64,000 nt of DNA from contig NW_019211458.1 of NCBI RefSeq assembly GCF_002443255.2, positions 25,180,757 through 25,244,756 on the forward strand, written 5' to 3'. The DNA comes from Varroa destructor (taxonomy: Eukaryota > Arthropoda > Arachnida > Mesostigmata > Varroidae). Under the pieces are notes generated by a model, which saw only the letters and a list, made by a program, of their open reading frames with translations, was not told the origin of the DNA and did not search any database. Position 1 is the first letter of the stretch. Every line of letters starts with the position of its first letter. The position numbers were made by a program, and so were the translations under genes. This document shows positions 36,814-50,157 of this stretch, piece after piece.

Positions 36814-38437
36814 TTCATGAAGTATTTTGTTTACCTATTCGCGTTTATCTCCATCGATATGCTTATTCTAATTCTGCATAGCGCCGTATATGCATGCCCT
36901 CTTGCCAATGGTCTGCGGAAGCGGGGCCATCCATCGAAATATCGCCGGACCTAGTCAAACGGTTCTCTGTTAGTTAAAGATCCAAGTGATGGCGTTTAAG
37001 GGGCCACGGAATCACTATGGATCCCAACGCAGCTAGAACACATTCTGTGCGTTTGCCGAGCTTGGTCCGACACTTACGTACGATCGGTGCCTAACATGTA
37101 GAGTAAATACATCCCGACTAGAGATGCATTAATACTATCGATATCAGCACTGTTTTAGTGCGCTAATTTGTAAATATGCTAAATCTACCTTGACGAGGAT
37201 TGACAGACATGTAAGTTCATTCCGCAAAGAGATATTGATCATATATGGCATTTAACAGCGCTCATAGTATGCATCTTGACTAAACATGTCCCATTTGAGA
37301 CAGATGTATTTATATATTGATGTACCTTAACTAAATTTTCAAAATGCAATTATTTCTGTTAATGTGCGGTGAGGTGTGAATGCGTGGGGTTTCTCCTGGT
37401 CAAAGACCGAGAAAATTCGGCAAAGAAAACGAACTGTATAGCGGTAACTACACCTGTACCCGCAGTCAACGTTAACGATGCCTAGTTGTATAGCTGAGTG
37501 CAGTAAACGATTGCAAGTAAGAGGATGCGTCATAAACTCAATCAAGTTCAATTTCAGTTTCAATGCATTCCTTTGGCTAGGTTTTATTATAGGTTTAATT
37601 AGATGCTTTTTCATCGCATTGCAAACTAGGAGCTCTAAAATTCTAAGCGTAAAAAAAATCACTCTATGAGATGTTTACACTTCAAAAAATCTAGCTTCGT
37701 ATACGCCCCCAAAAACAAACACATTCCACAGGCAAATCATTTCATCTATATACTCTCTTCATCTACTGGTTGCTTTTTAAGAATTTTATTATACAACGCT
37801 ATCATCTATCCCCCTAGACCACGATAACAAGAATATTTGCGTTTACATCGCGCCATAGCCAGCGGTCCCAGTCTTCAACCTACTGGCCACTGAAAAAAGT
37901 TTCGCTAAGCATTCTAGGTAGCTAGAAGCGTCGACGAGGCATCTATCTTAGTGCGGAGCCATTATGCACAAGCAACAAAAAGGGACTGTTAATTAAAGCT
38001 GAGTAGCAGAAGGTTCAACGTCCGTGCATGCTCCGAAGAAAAAGGCCAACGATGAGGACATTCTGGCAAACCAACACCGGACTATCATCCACTCAGATAG
38101 AGGTTGGGCACACTATCGTGTGGTGCCAGAGTGTCCCATTCTATCTCATAGAACGTTACTAAAGCTGATACAGCTGTAGTTAACTAGCAGGCTCACAACA
38201 CAACTAAAGTAGAAGTAACTTCCTCGACATAGTGAAGAACAACAGGACTATTCGAGTCTAGTCCAGCTGTTTGATCCAGTTGCTTAGCCTATTTACGCAC
38301 TTTCCATTGGTATGGCTGGTCGCAGCAATATCAGTCGTGGCCCCAAGATACAAGCTCTACTGGGAAAGCGTAAATCAGTGCATAGATAGAACCAGACGCG
38401 TTCTAGTTCTAGAACATCCTATAAAGTTGTCCTTATA
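36814..38437. other. Gene-free DNA
   Basis: Overlapping anonymous frames at 37339-37669 on both strands are not recognised. No repeats or splice pairs stand out. Confidence 0.4.
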
Positions 38438-38457
38438 TATATAAGCTAGCTTATATA
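38438..38457. repeat. 20-bp perfect palindrome
   Basis: The half-site TATATAAGCT is followed by its exact complement AGCTTATATA. It lies 184 bp from another long palindrome. Confidence 0.9.
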
Positions 38458-38621
38458 CATGTAGAAACTATGAAAATATTGTAGCTATAAGACTTTTTGA
38501 ATTATCTAAGTACATGCTTTTTGAATGACCGTAACCACGCTACCAGCGGTTTACGCAACCTTTATCATTTGATGATTTAGAGATACATAGCGTATAATGA
38601 CTTTGCTCAAATTCGTTGTAT

Positions 38622-38643
38622 AGCTAATTATCGATAATTAGCT
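38622..38643. repeat. 22-bp perfect palindrome
   Basis: The half-site AGCTAATTATC is followed by GATAATTAGCT with no spacer. This is the longest gapless perfect palindrome I found in the window. The TAAT/ATTA content resembles paired homeodomain half-sites, but no regulated gene is visible. Confidence 0.9.
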
Positions 38644-41141
38644 GGCAACAATGGTGCGGACGCGAAGACGTCTTGACCGTTATGTTGGCATTCATCTTGC
38701 CAAATCTGAGCAGCAGAATCTGTCTAGACCTGGGATTCATCTGCTCATCTAGATCTGTAAGCACGGGCTTATTCTTCTCCTTAGAAGGAGATTCACAATT
38801 TTTATATAATCTACTATTGGAAAAGCTTTACGCGTTGTTTCAATCCAATTTGTTCACTGCGCATGGATCTGTCAGGGTGATGCCTGGATCACATAATTAA
38901 TAATCGAATAATTAGCAAGCACGGGATCGACGGCAGAATAAATGACGCACCGAAATCGAGACAACGGCTAACGGAAACAGCTTCCTAACTGTAATGTGTC
39001 ACGTTATTGAAATTTAACTTTTCTACAATTGGAGTGCAACGATCCACTGGAATTTATATCATTTTCTGTGACGAATGAAATAATGACATGCATATTGACA
39101 GTCAAGTTCGATTTCGTAACTTTCGACGTGGCAGAGCAAATGTAATCATATAGCTGTTACGTTTCTTCCTTTTAACAAATATGCAAAAAGTTAAAAAGGA
39201 CTACCTACAGGACAAACACTTCGAAGTTGTTTGTTCCCTGATCACGTTCTTTGATCACTTCAGTGTAGAGTCTTGTTCACTTCTATAGGAACGCTATCTG
39301 TTGAGCTTTGTGTTGGGCCTAACCTTTTTTTTTTGCACAAACTAGACTGAATGCGGCCACCGGTGTTCGAGTACTATTTTCACCGAGCAATATAGCTAAG
39401 AACAACCTTTTACCTACTATGATCACCGGCGTCTATGACTTATTGCACACTATTGAACCTTAAGCAACCTCTGAACCTCATCCCAAGCTCAAAATAGGGC
39501 GGGAAAGGAAACCTGATGCAACTTGCTGAAGGTCTGTTGCTCATGTTCCATGACACCTGTCTACCAATGTTCTTGTAAAGGACATAAGTTACGAATATCA
39601 TTTCACATCCAATTCTTCCTAATCCGGTTTTCCTAACCAGGTTTATTATATACAGATGAATAATTGCTAAATAAATATTCTGTAAAGTAATTCTGTAATA
39701 AATAAAGAAATGACAGATATATATATATACTCAAAAATATAAGAATACAATAAATATAGGTATATATACAAAAAAGTAGTCAACATAATCTCTCAACAAC
39801 ATCTCTGCATAGTATCTATTTGTTATATCGTAAATAATAATGCTACATCCATAATTTAAACAATATTAATAAATGCTTTATAGACACGTCACGAAAAAAA
39901 TATTCAAGTTGGTCGAACCAATAAAATTAAAATAAAAGAAAAAAGAATGAAGCAGTGCCCGCTTTCTCTCTACCATTCGTGCACTTCTCGACGAAGTAGT
40001 GAGGTGTTCATTATTTTAAGTCTATTAGCTGAAGCTACCTTATCTCCCATAAATTTCTAGCTTATTTACCACGTTCAACCGGACGATGTGTGTTTCAACA
40101 TGCGGTAGCAGGCTGGCGAAACGGATCAATGTCTACTACCATTCTCACTATAGGCCGGGATCGTTCCCTAAATTGCATTCACATGCCCCCCCACGTCTCG
40201 AGGAAGCTAAGCGTTGCAGCTTGCCATTTTCCTAGATATCGGGCTTGTTTTCTCAAACTTTATCAGTTTGTCTTGCTCTTGCCTTATCCTACTCGTCTCT
40301 TGCAACAGTATCAGCAGTAAATGGTAATCCTACTTTGAGACCCCTAAACACATCAAGTCAAGAGTGTGCGTTCTGATTGCCTCCGGGTACAGGAGATAAC
40401 CGGGGGTACGTGGAATCGTTTAGGAACATTGCCCCGTAGCTGCCAAAAAGACATTCAAGATGCAATTGACGATTTTTTTTATACCGTGCGCGACGGTTTG
40501 TCCTGACGGAATGCGTTGAGCGATACATAGAATGCGATTATGCAGCCTATCTTATCTGGCGTAATCGGCCCTGTGGGGTTAGCGATATCATCAACGACAA
40601 CAGTGCGATCAGGTATGAAACGAAAGGCCATTTCCGTGTTCATGAAAAGCAGACGTATTAATGTTTAGTGTTTAGTAAAATATGCTGATGAGGACTCTTT
40701 TTATGTTCATATTGCGTGGATTTCTGTCATATATAAGGTGTAAAAACGAGCTATGAGTTATACTCCTTTTCATCATATAACGCATACAATGTATAAGTGT
40801 TTTTCCTTTGATTTATTACATCTGACCGTCTGTTGATTTGACCGCAATGACTTGAGCTAATTGTACTTGAATGCCCAACATCTTGAAGCGCATTTTTTAG
40901 TTACGTCAATAAGAATAGTGAATTACTAAAACCATACCACAGCTTAGCGATGACTGATTCTGTCAACGCAAATTGAATAAAGCGACTGTTACTATATTGA
41001 ATGCCCTGCACGTGACGTTTTGTGTGGGTTAAAGCACACCCAACTTGCTGGATAGGTACAAAATGGCCCAAACACCTCTTGGACGCGCAAGATTTGCAGC
41101 AACAACAACAACAAGTATAAGGTACAGTTATCTTGCCAGAT
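38644..41141. other. Gene-free DNA
   Basis: An imperfect hairpin, ACAAACACTTC/GAAGTTGTTTGT, lies near 39212-39234, and a short TA tract at 39717-39729. Anonymous frames reach 89 codons. Confidence 0.4.
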
Positions 41142-41594
41142 TCAATATAAATCTCCTCCTCCTTGGTCAATAGGTTTGTTTGTTTTTAGGTCTGTCGTTC
41201 TTTCACATACCATGTACAAACTCTGGCTATTTAGAAAACGAACCTTGGTTATTTTGCTACATTCGCTTTTCGCTGTTCCCTCAATTGAAACGGTCGCAAA
41301 CCTATCGACTGGATCGAAACCATTAGGTTGATGTCTCGTTGTTCCCTTTTCGCCAATCCAACACTCTTCTTGGAAACGAATTGCCTCGACCCTTTGTCCT
41401 TCATCATGCAAGATCCCCCCCACGCCCCCCACGCCCACCCTCAACATTTGACAAGATTGATGGGTCACCGAAACAAGCAAAAGCGGCAGACAAGTTATAA
41501 TTCAATGGCATCAACACTCCTTGTTAACAGTCGAAAACACCTTTTCATTCAAGGCAATTGTTCTATACGATTCTGTCCGATGCAGCTATTTTGA
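41142..41594. other. Overlapping open frames on both strands, unrecognised
   Basis: A 112-codon minus-strand frame (41142-41480) and an 88-codon plus-strand frame (41328-41594) overlap. The minus frame encodes GVGGVGG where it crosses the C-rich run at 41415-41440. That is simple-sequence translation, so I do not call a gene. Confidence 0.2.
41415..41440 (-). other. Potential G-quadruplex
   Basis: On the minus strand the order is GGG, T, GGG, CGT, a six-base G run, CGT, and a seven-base G run. This satisfies the four-tract, short-loop rule for intramolecular G-quadruplexes. Confidence 0.7.
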
Positions 41595-41652
41595 GACAAA
41601 ATATTGGCATATTACCTACGAATGGTGGATTGGCGTTAGAGTATCACTGTAA

Positions 41653-41691
41653 AGCGCTTGTTCCTGGCTTCTTAAGCCAGGAACAAGCGCT
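41653..41691. repeat. Perfect 18-bp-stem hairpin with 3-base loop
   Basis: AGCGCTTGTTCCTGGCTT (41653-41670), the loop CTT, and AAGCCAGGAACAAGCGCT (41674-41691) pair without mismatch. The stem is GC-balanced, unlike the AT-rich flanks. There is no T run after it, so it is not a Pol III or bacterial terminator. The loop is too tight and the stem too short for a canonical pre-miRNA. Confidence 0.95.
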
Positions 41692-41699
41692 CCTAGCGG

Positions 41700-43811
41700 G
41701 AACTAGATAATAGGAATATAGGGCATGCTACGGATAAAATGCTCGGAATGGTCAGAAACTGGCGGAAGCCGCCAAAATAGCGTAAAAAAAGTTTCGCAGC
41801 AAAAAAAAAGGTTACACTGCAACGGATAACACGCGGCGGCATTATGATCTTGTACAATGACGAAGGCCAGCCACAGCTATAAGACTCATGACGTTCTTAA
41901 CGATTCAAAACGATTGGTTAAGTAGGTGGTAGGCCAACAAGACGGGTAGATCTCACGACGGCCCATCTACCTGTCAAATCTGGCAGTTGACTTTAAAGAG
42001 AAGAGCCAATTGTCGATAGTTCTTAATGCAGGTGCAACTACTTTAGAGTGAAATAACTAAGAAGTTTTCAACAGCTGAACTTATATGCGCTTTTTCAAAA
42101 ATGAATTCTGCTAACGTCTTCCTTACTTTGCAGCAGTATTTTACTGCAGCTTCGAAGTATTGTCTTGTCTATGTTAGATGGTGGTGTAGTAATAAAAATG
42201 GCTTTTTTTTACGTGTCAGTCGAATTTTGACAAAATTGCTATGAAATGATTGACTTCTTTTGCTGACAGCTCAGAATCGCGTCCTTGCGTATGGCAGACC
42301 GTGACAGCTAGTTAAATTTTTCATGCCCTGTGGGGGTTCGCACGTTTGACAGACGAAAGAGTAGATATTCAGTATCCGATCCTATTAGATGTCTCATAAT
42401 ACGAAGCAGTTGTCGCTCTCAAAGTCGAAACTCAGCTAAACGACGGTGTTAAACGTTCAGAGTAAGATGCGCCTATGCCAATTTGTCCATACGTCTCCCT
42501 TTTAAAAGCGAGATAAATCGTTAAAAGAGCTGGATCTACCTTGACGTTTTAATTATTCCACTAAGTAAAAGACTATATCTAAGCTCCACATCGCGTAGTC
42601 GGTATATACTACTTTTAACGCAGTTAAACCCGAACGTTAGCCAAACCCAAACAGAAGCGTTCATGTGTACAACCGTTCCTTGATGTTTGTTATAGAGAAA
42701 AGAAGAAACCTTCTTTTGCTCAGGAAAAGAACTCTTCACGACTGGATAGCTATAAGTTTACAATCAAGTTATGTATAATCCCGTTTAGAGAGGAAGGCAT
42801 AGGCGATTTGTTTGTGCGAGCCGCAAATGGGCGAGGGCAAAGTGGGTCTACCATTCTGCAGCATAGCCGACCTCTCTGAGCTTGACTACGAAACTAACTG
42901 CAATATATAAACAAAAGACCCTAGTCGTGGTGCAGTCCTGGCAAAGCTGCTGTGGGCGATCCTTACAACTGGATTAGTCCTATATAAGAGGAACAACGGC
43001 CGGGCGCAAGCAAACGACCAGCACTACTATGTATATAATAATAGTAATGCTAGAATGATACACATACGGGCCCACTCCAGCCACTAGGATCATTATTGCT
43101 ACAGGCAGATCTTTAGCCTCCAATACAAAAAGGCAGCCAGTGCACGACAGGCCCACAAATGGTATCGCCGACATGCTCTGAAATCCTAAGATTTTCATCC
43201 GGGACATAAAAAAAATAAACAACGGAAGTCAATCACGTTATGGAACCTGAAATTGGCGTTTCTGCAAATATTGCTATATATTCGACTAGAAGCAGTTAAA
43301 TCTGTCTTTTAGTTAGCCGAAGGAAGAGAAGCTCTTCTTAGAGAAAATGACGTATTATCAAAAACATATATAATGCATCCGTTATGCATTGATGGCGTAA
43401 AGTTGATGTGTAACACTAATATTATTGTGCAAAAGAACGTTTACTCTGATAAGGGAAGTTCGAGCAAAAAGTAACTAGACAGGATAAGTTAAACGCCCAG
43501 AGCTGGGTAGACGAAGGGGATAAATTATTCGGGATCGGACTGTCGTTGACATGAATGCATTTGAAAATCGATTTTGTCGAAATCCAAAGCATTTGCTGAG
43601 CAAACTTTGCTTTGTGAGGAAAGGTGCGGCGAGTCGTTAAGAACAAAATACAGGGAAACATGCAACCCACTTTCTAACTTCTAATTTTCAGATAACATGT
43701 ACAACTTACAAGCACCGGACAAGATGTCACCTTTAACAATTAATTGACTCAGTGCAAATTCAGTCGTGTTTACCTCACCGACCCGTTGGTCAGGATGCGT
43801 TGGCCTGTCGT
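41700..43811. other. Gene-free DNA
   Basis: Only anonymous frames of up to 80 codons are present. No repeats of note. Confidence 0.45.
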
Positions 43812-43855
43812 CTATAATTATATATATATATATATATAAATAACTATAATTATAT
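43812..43855. repeat. (TA)n microsatellite between direct repeats
   Basis: A pure TA run (43819-43838) sits between two copies of CTATAATTATAT (43812-43823 and 43844-43855). The core TATAATTATA is itself palindromic. Confidence 0.9.
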
Positions 43856-45208
43856 GCTCAAAAAATGTTTTTCGAACCTACTTTGACGAACTTTACGAAG
43901 CACGAAAAAAGGGCTATTGTTATTGAAAGTTAAAATATTTTTACTAGTTTAAAAATAGAGTTAATAAATACTTTCTAGAATCTACTTTATTTTCCAGTCG
44001 TTAATATAATGGTAAAGTCACCATCCCAAAAAAGTACGTCTTTATTATACTGTTTTTGGGTACGTAGGTATCAACATTGTTCGTATACATGCGAATGTAC
44101 AGCGTACCGTTAGCAGGAGGCCTTCATTCCGTAATCACTTGTCGAATAGTAGCAGCTATCGTAGACTACCTTCCTTTACTCTACTGCATCTACCTTAATT
44201 TCACCAATGTATATGCGCTTACAAATCCAAGGCGCTCGTTTTGCGTTTTTTACATCACGAATGTTCCTTTATTCGAAGATATTCCACGCGATCGCCACAG
44301 CTTAGGATTTTCGTAATCGATTGTTTTGATTATGATTTAGGCAGTTCAGCTATGAATGGAAGCGGAGCTCAATCGTGCCCTGGCGTCTTGATCCGTCAAC
44401 CGCCACGTAAATTTTCACTGACTGTGGAAAAGTTCTACTATTATAACGGCTGCTCCTATTATAATCACCGAGACTTGAATTTTTTTGCTTTTCATTTCTC
44501 GGGACCGTGTGAAGGATAGAAATACATCTAGGATGGGTTAGAAAAAACTGGGATAGTCGAGTTACCGTTTTCATTCATCCCACTTCCCTATCTCATATAA
44601 GGGCAGTAGAAGCTCTGGCTAAACTATACCAGCTTCCCTCAAATCCCTGGTTACATCCCCAATAGCTACGAATGTGAAGTGGTCCCCCTTACAATTCTTT
44701 GTTTCTGCTTTGTCCGCACTGTGTGTGCATCTGCGTGCGCAGTTCATTCCTTGGCAGGTATTTCCTTATTCCTTTCGTTTGTTCTGCTTATTGCATTGAA
44801 GTATGGAAGGCAAGGGTTACCGCCCTGCGACAACATGGCCGACTCACCCCATGACCGACAGCAAACCCTGATATTCTCGGGAAGACATTGCTATCCACAA
44901 TATATTGCATATGAGCGTTTATTGGACCGGGCACTGACCGCCACCACGCAAACCACGGGTAACTGGTTAAACCTCAGGTCCCGCACAGTGTTGGCGTGAC
45001 AACCCTGCGTAACCATTTAAATAGCAGTATTCTTTCCGTCACGGCACATGATATTATAGAAGGAAATAGGAGAACAAGAATACTCTTTGAATAATAGCGA
45101 ATTAGCTTGAATTATTTTGTTGAGGTAAAGCAATAGGAGCTATCTCTGGAAGTATCCTTTTGACTGAACTTGATGAACAGCTTTAATTAATAGTCATCAT
45201 TCTCGTCA
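43856..45208. other. Mostly gene-free, mildly GC-richer after 44.1 kb
   Basis: Anonymous frames overlap at 44077-44519 on both strands, and a 106-codon plus-strand frame lies at 44679-44999. The latter has a hydrophobic segment (AGISLFLSFVLLIALKYG) around residues 27-44 but no signal that fixes it as real. Confidence 0.3.
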
Positions 45209-45613
45209 TTAAAACCAGTTGCTGACGCCTAGACATAGCTGGGACTTGTCGTAGGATAGATGTAAAGTATCAACTTCCTGGCACTTATTATAGGTATCAG
45301 TCGAACTAAGGAAGTTAAAAAAATGAAATAGCAGATAGTATAAGTCAATTTCCCTACACATGTTAGTTCTATACTGTGTAATCGTTTTGAGAAGGATCAT
45401 GTTTCGTCTCTGGTAATTACCGCTGTACATCAGTAATTCAAGGTTCGTATGGCAGAGGCCAAGTACTAAGACGCCACAGGGCTGATCAACCGTGCAACGG
45501 GCGTATGTATACGACAACAAGTTAGTACGAAGCCATGCAATCAGCCTTGTAAATGTCCATAGACGTAAAATAGCCCTCCCTTCTGACGTGCCTAGGATGA
45601 TATATTTATGCAT
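45209..45613 (-). other. 134-codon open frame, unrecognised
   Basis: This is the second-longest frame in the window, on the minus strand. It has no coherent domain or membrane pattern I can name, and its codons are AT-rich like the flanks. Chance is the simplest explanation. Confidence 0.12.
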
Positions 45614-45969
45614 TTGGATGTTCCTGCATTGTGCTTACGATTAAAGCTTTAGAACAGCTTTCGCAGTTCATTCCGATCCGTATCTCCCTCATTAGGCAAT
45701 TTCTTCTACTCTGTGCAACTTAGTAGGCTGAATATTGCTGAAATTCAGACGGATTCTATAGTTGCGTTGTAGCGCCATCTGCGTTAGATCTGCTGAGACC
45801 CGACTAGATCGGGTGACTTTATTTGCTATCCGTGTTCCGCCTTGTGCCTGCCCCCCGTTTGTATTTTTCATCGATGCCGACGCAGTGCAGAACATACGAT
45901 TTGTACGCGCTAATATGTAGTACAGTTGTTTCTACACTTGAATACGTTTGCTGCTCATACGGCATGCAG

Positions 45970-45997
45970 CGTATGGATTGAACGTTCAATCCTTACG
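45970..45997. repeat. 28-bp palindrome with one mismatched pair
   Basis: The core GGATTGAACGTTCAATCC (45975-45992) is a perfect 18-bp palindrome. After one mismatched pair it extends by CGTA (45970-45973) and TACG (45994-45997). The central AACGTT is not AT-simple, so base composition alone does not explain it. Confidence 0.9.
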
Positions 45998-48900
45998 TCC
46001 TAGCACGAATAGATCCTTTGGGAAAGTGCGGAGCTTTTTCGTAGGAGATGCGACGGAATATATAAGTGGGATTGGTATTTGAATTTGACCTAGTTATAAG
46101 AACTTCAGTCAGGATATGTACCTCCTAACTGTCCCGATCACGAAACCATGTTAAGCGATGCAAACCTTTGTTCTTTCTCTAAATGCGGCACTCAAGCAGA
46201 CAAAAGTTCTCGGGCCTGATTATTTTAACTTAATGTTGATCGGATGCCGCACGCATTACCTATGAATGGTTTTTGAAAACGTTTTGCTGTCGCTGGTACC
46301 TACATAACACAAATTTAGGTGTATCAGTAATCTTTTTGATGATCCTATCTCCGGGAATATAGTAAATGTAAACGAGCATCGTCTTATTTAATTATAAGCT
46401 AAGCGGATCGCAGGGCAACCTTTCAATGTTAGAAATGCTGAAGGTTTATTGATATATGTTAAATGCGATGCTGTGACCGATTCACGTACACATCAGTCAA
46501 CCGGTGATCCAGTACAATCTGAAACTTTGAAGCGTTTAGAATTTGGTAATGAGCCTGAATGTGTACCTTGGGTCGGGATGAAAACAACGAAGTGTAACTT
46601 ACTGCTATAGCCGCCTTTACAATAGCACCTCACGTCTGGAAGCTAAACATGTCAGGCCGCATGTGGCATCGAGCAATACCCGCTGTTCCAAACTGCTAAA
46701 ACCTGTATCTATTAACAGCTGATCGATGCAAAAGATTATATGGTTTTAAAAGTTCACCTTTTTGTTAATGCTATGTAACCCTATCTAGCAGTTTAGAGAC
46801 GTTAATTGATTGATGGGATGTAACTTTGGGTGTTGTATTATTGTAGTATGGCCAATCTCTCACCGCGCACGCACTCGATTCATACGTCTGTGCGTGCCTA
46901 ATACGGCGCATCGAATCCATTATCGTGAGCCTTTATTCCAATCGTTATCGAAAGTATACATTAACAAAATACTAAGCCTTTTTGACAAAGGTTCTTTTCT
47001 GGGGGCCAGAGCCGCACTAAGCTGATAAAAATGCTATTATACTACGTAGCTACTTGAAGACTCATTGAATCACTTTATTTTCATTAATATCGAAGGCTGA
47101 TGACTCATTGAGAGCTCGTGGTACTCTGACAAAGTTTTCTGAATTCTCAAGTCTATACACATTTGTCTGGACCTGTTTCATATTGTTGTGTTGACTCTTA
47201 GAAAAGAACCAAACGACTACCTCGCCGCCGATGTTATTGGAATACAATGATCAGTTACAACTTCCAATGCTGGCCCATTGAAGCGATCTGGGCATTAAAA
47301 AAATAAGTGCAATGTAAACTATAGGTAATTATGTATGGATAGGTCGGCAGACAATATTGCGTGGGGTCTAGAGTCTTTTTGTCAAGGAACAATTTGAAAA
47401 TTGGTAGTTTTCTGATTTCAACAAATCGTATTCTCGTACATCTGAAAACTGTAACGTTCTGTACGGCAAACTCTTGTAAATTAACTTACGGACGTGTTTA
47501 CTTATTAATCCTTGTAACGAAGCTGATAAATCCTTTGGGGCCTAAGTCGATCCTATCTGTCATCCAACAAGTGGGGTATCACCTTTGGCTTTTTTAGGCA
47601 AGTAGCGAACCTAATTCCTATTTATTTCCAAACTGGTGGACATGACGAAGCCCGCCCTCGACTTTTACCCTCGTTGTATATTGGTATCACATATTTATAT
47701 CTGTGGTCCTGTTACGAAATAAATCTATGATAATAATATCTGAGTTATCAGTGCACGTAGAAAGTCCCTATTCCGCAGCGGGTCTACTCTAGAAAATAAC
47801 TCTCTAATGACTCAATCTTATGCTTTAGCAAGGTTTGCGGCGCAACTGTGGCCTCCTATAACGTATTTTAACGATGGTTTTTGCCTGGGGTACTATCTAA
47901 TCACTTTAAACTTCTTAATAATGGCTGCAGTGGTCGCAAAAATTGGCGTCACCAAAAAGTCGACGCTAAAATTATCAGCGGCTAAAGTGTTTCTGGATGA
48001 ACAAAAACCTTGGCAGTGAATTTCAAAAATATGCGCATAATTGTGCCAGTATATATTCCCGTTGTCAGAATACATACATCTATACTTAGATTTCGAACGG
48101 TAGCTAAATGTTAGACAAATGTACGGACGAAGCACCCCATCGTCAAGGAAATCTGAGCTGAATGGACTTCTGAACATGATCTTCATTATAAATGTAAGTA
48201 TGAGATTTAATCAATAATTGATGAGATATGGGTTAATTTACGTTAGAAAATAAAATTATATAAAAGTATATTATGGAACACCGCGTCCTTGGACGATGGA
48301 CATGTCTAGCCTTCTGTTCTCTGAGTGTAACACAAAACAACGATAGACATAGAAGTACATTTTTTATATCAAGAGTACCTAGTTACCTGTTATTTAATCC
48401 GTGTGGTAAGTCTGTTTGTACAACATTTATAACCAAAGTATTTTCTGAGCAAATTGGACGCTGAACGTTTGTGTATAATCACAATAATATTCAATAAGTC
48501 AAATCACGAAAAGAAAAACTGTGTCCCTCTTTTAGTTAACACCTCGTTGTATCGGGCGCTGCATTAGAGAACTATTTCCTATTGTTTATTATTACCATCA
48601 TGCGATGGACTCTCCGTGCTAGCTTCTACCGCTGTGCGTCGCATTAAATAGTGGATCCCTTTTTAGCCGACGGGACGTGACAGCAGTGCCGGACGTAAAA
48701 CTTGAACCATTTGTTTATTTTATATTCCTTTCTACTGTTTCATCTACCAACCTGAAGCAAAAAGCAAGCTTCTAGCAAAATAAAAAGTTGACAGAACGAT
48801 TCAAACTAGGGTCTTTTTAAGTAACCTACTCTAAAACTAGCTCAGGGCTTACGGCATGAAAAAGAGGCAGATGGCATCTGTCGGAACCGGGCAGTGCAGT

Positions 48901-49306
48901 AAGTGATGGACCGGTTATCTACAGGTGGGACACAGAAGGAAATATGGGATCCACTCTGGCCTCTGTTGCGGGCAGTCTTCAGCGAACAGCGATCTTTCAC
49001 TGCTGGTGAAACGACTAAATAGAAGCCTACATTCAGGCAAGATTGATCAATGTATGACGACCCTTGTCCTTTAGGTATTATATGTATATGTATATAGACT
49101 TTATGATGTTTTTTCAAGTTGCAATATAACTTTTTCTCGCTGATTTCGCTAACCAGCGCTCTGGAACGTCGAGATTAAAGCTAGATTACTGACTTTAGAC
49201 TATTAGACTAAGGTATGAATAAGCGGTAAAGGTATGTATAAAGTATATATTATATAATGAATAGCAGGATAAAATTACATCATTTATAGTTTTTATTGGG
49301 AATGTT
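45998..49306. other. AT-rich gene-free DNA
   Basis: Anonymous frames reach 97 codons. At 48856 an ATG (MKKRQMASVGTGQC) runs into a TGCA|GTAAGT donor at 48899, a possible first exon supported only by that donor. Confidence 0.35.
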
Positions 49307-49340
49307 TAGAAACTATATATATATATATATAGAAACTATA
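49307..49340. repeat. (TA)n microsatellite between direct repeats
   Basis: TAGAAACTATA occurs at 49307-49317 and again at 49330-49340, sharing its ends with the TA run 49314-49331. Confidence 0.9.
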
Positions 49341-50153
49341 GCTAATAGTAACAAACATTTATTTCAAAGGTGTTGTACTACGCGTCAGTGAATTCTTATT
49401 GCCCTATTCATTCATCCAAAAGCCATCATCTTATACATTGTAAGATCAGCTATGATAAATGGTATCAAAGAAAGTTCAAGGTAAAGTTCTGTTGTTACAC
49501 AGAGTATCTTCACCGATTTCTGTGGATCAAAAAAGTCATATACCGAATTCGTACCTTACTTAACATCATCGACACAATTCATGGTAAACACATTGTCAAC
49601 AAGGACCTAATCTATCTCAAAGTAACCGCAGCATGACACATTTGGTATTTGTCAATGGTGGCATGTTTAGTTCGTCGGATCTAGATCGTTCACCTTCTCT
49701 AATTTTTCCAGCATTTTTCTGCGGCCGTTATCGAAATACTAAACAAATATCGCCTTCAGAAGACAGTCGATTTTTAACACTCACTACAGAAGACATTGAT
49801 ACGATCTTTTTTTTTCTCTAAATGCCATCTCGCACACGTACGGTTATTCATAGCGTTCGTACCAAGTGAAGGAACATTAGAAACCACATTCAATCACTGC
49901 CCAATTATACGACACTACCCAGACAAATCCTATACGTGGCAGACTGCAGCCTAATGCTTATAACTTCTGCAGTATTGCATATTCCGATAGATTCCGATCC
50001 AACCGACAAGAGGAACTGGAAGTAGTGAATGAGTAGATTTGCAAGTGTTATAATTTTAATAGTAGGGAATCGCTGGAGCGTACACAATTTACATGTACTG
50101 ATTACCCTTTGACTACTACCTCTACTGTGTGAAAAAATATCTGTGCCTGATAT
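49341..50153. other. AT-rich gene-free DNA
   Basis: Frames at 49370-49636 and 49633-49821 on the plus strand are AT-rich and unrecognised. Confidence 0.4.
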
Positions 50154-50157
50154 CTAC

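Noticed and set aside
41142..41480. 112-codon minus-strand frame with glycine/valine repeats
   Set aside because: The repetitive part is translation of the C-rich run at 41415-41440, and the rest is unrecognised.
45209..45613. 134-codon minus-strand frame as a possible gene
   Set aside because: It has no motif, no splice support and no composition shift. Its length is near the expected maximum for random frames in this much AT-rich DNA.
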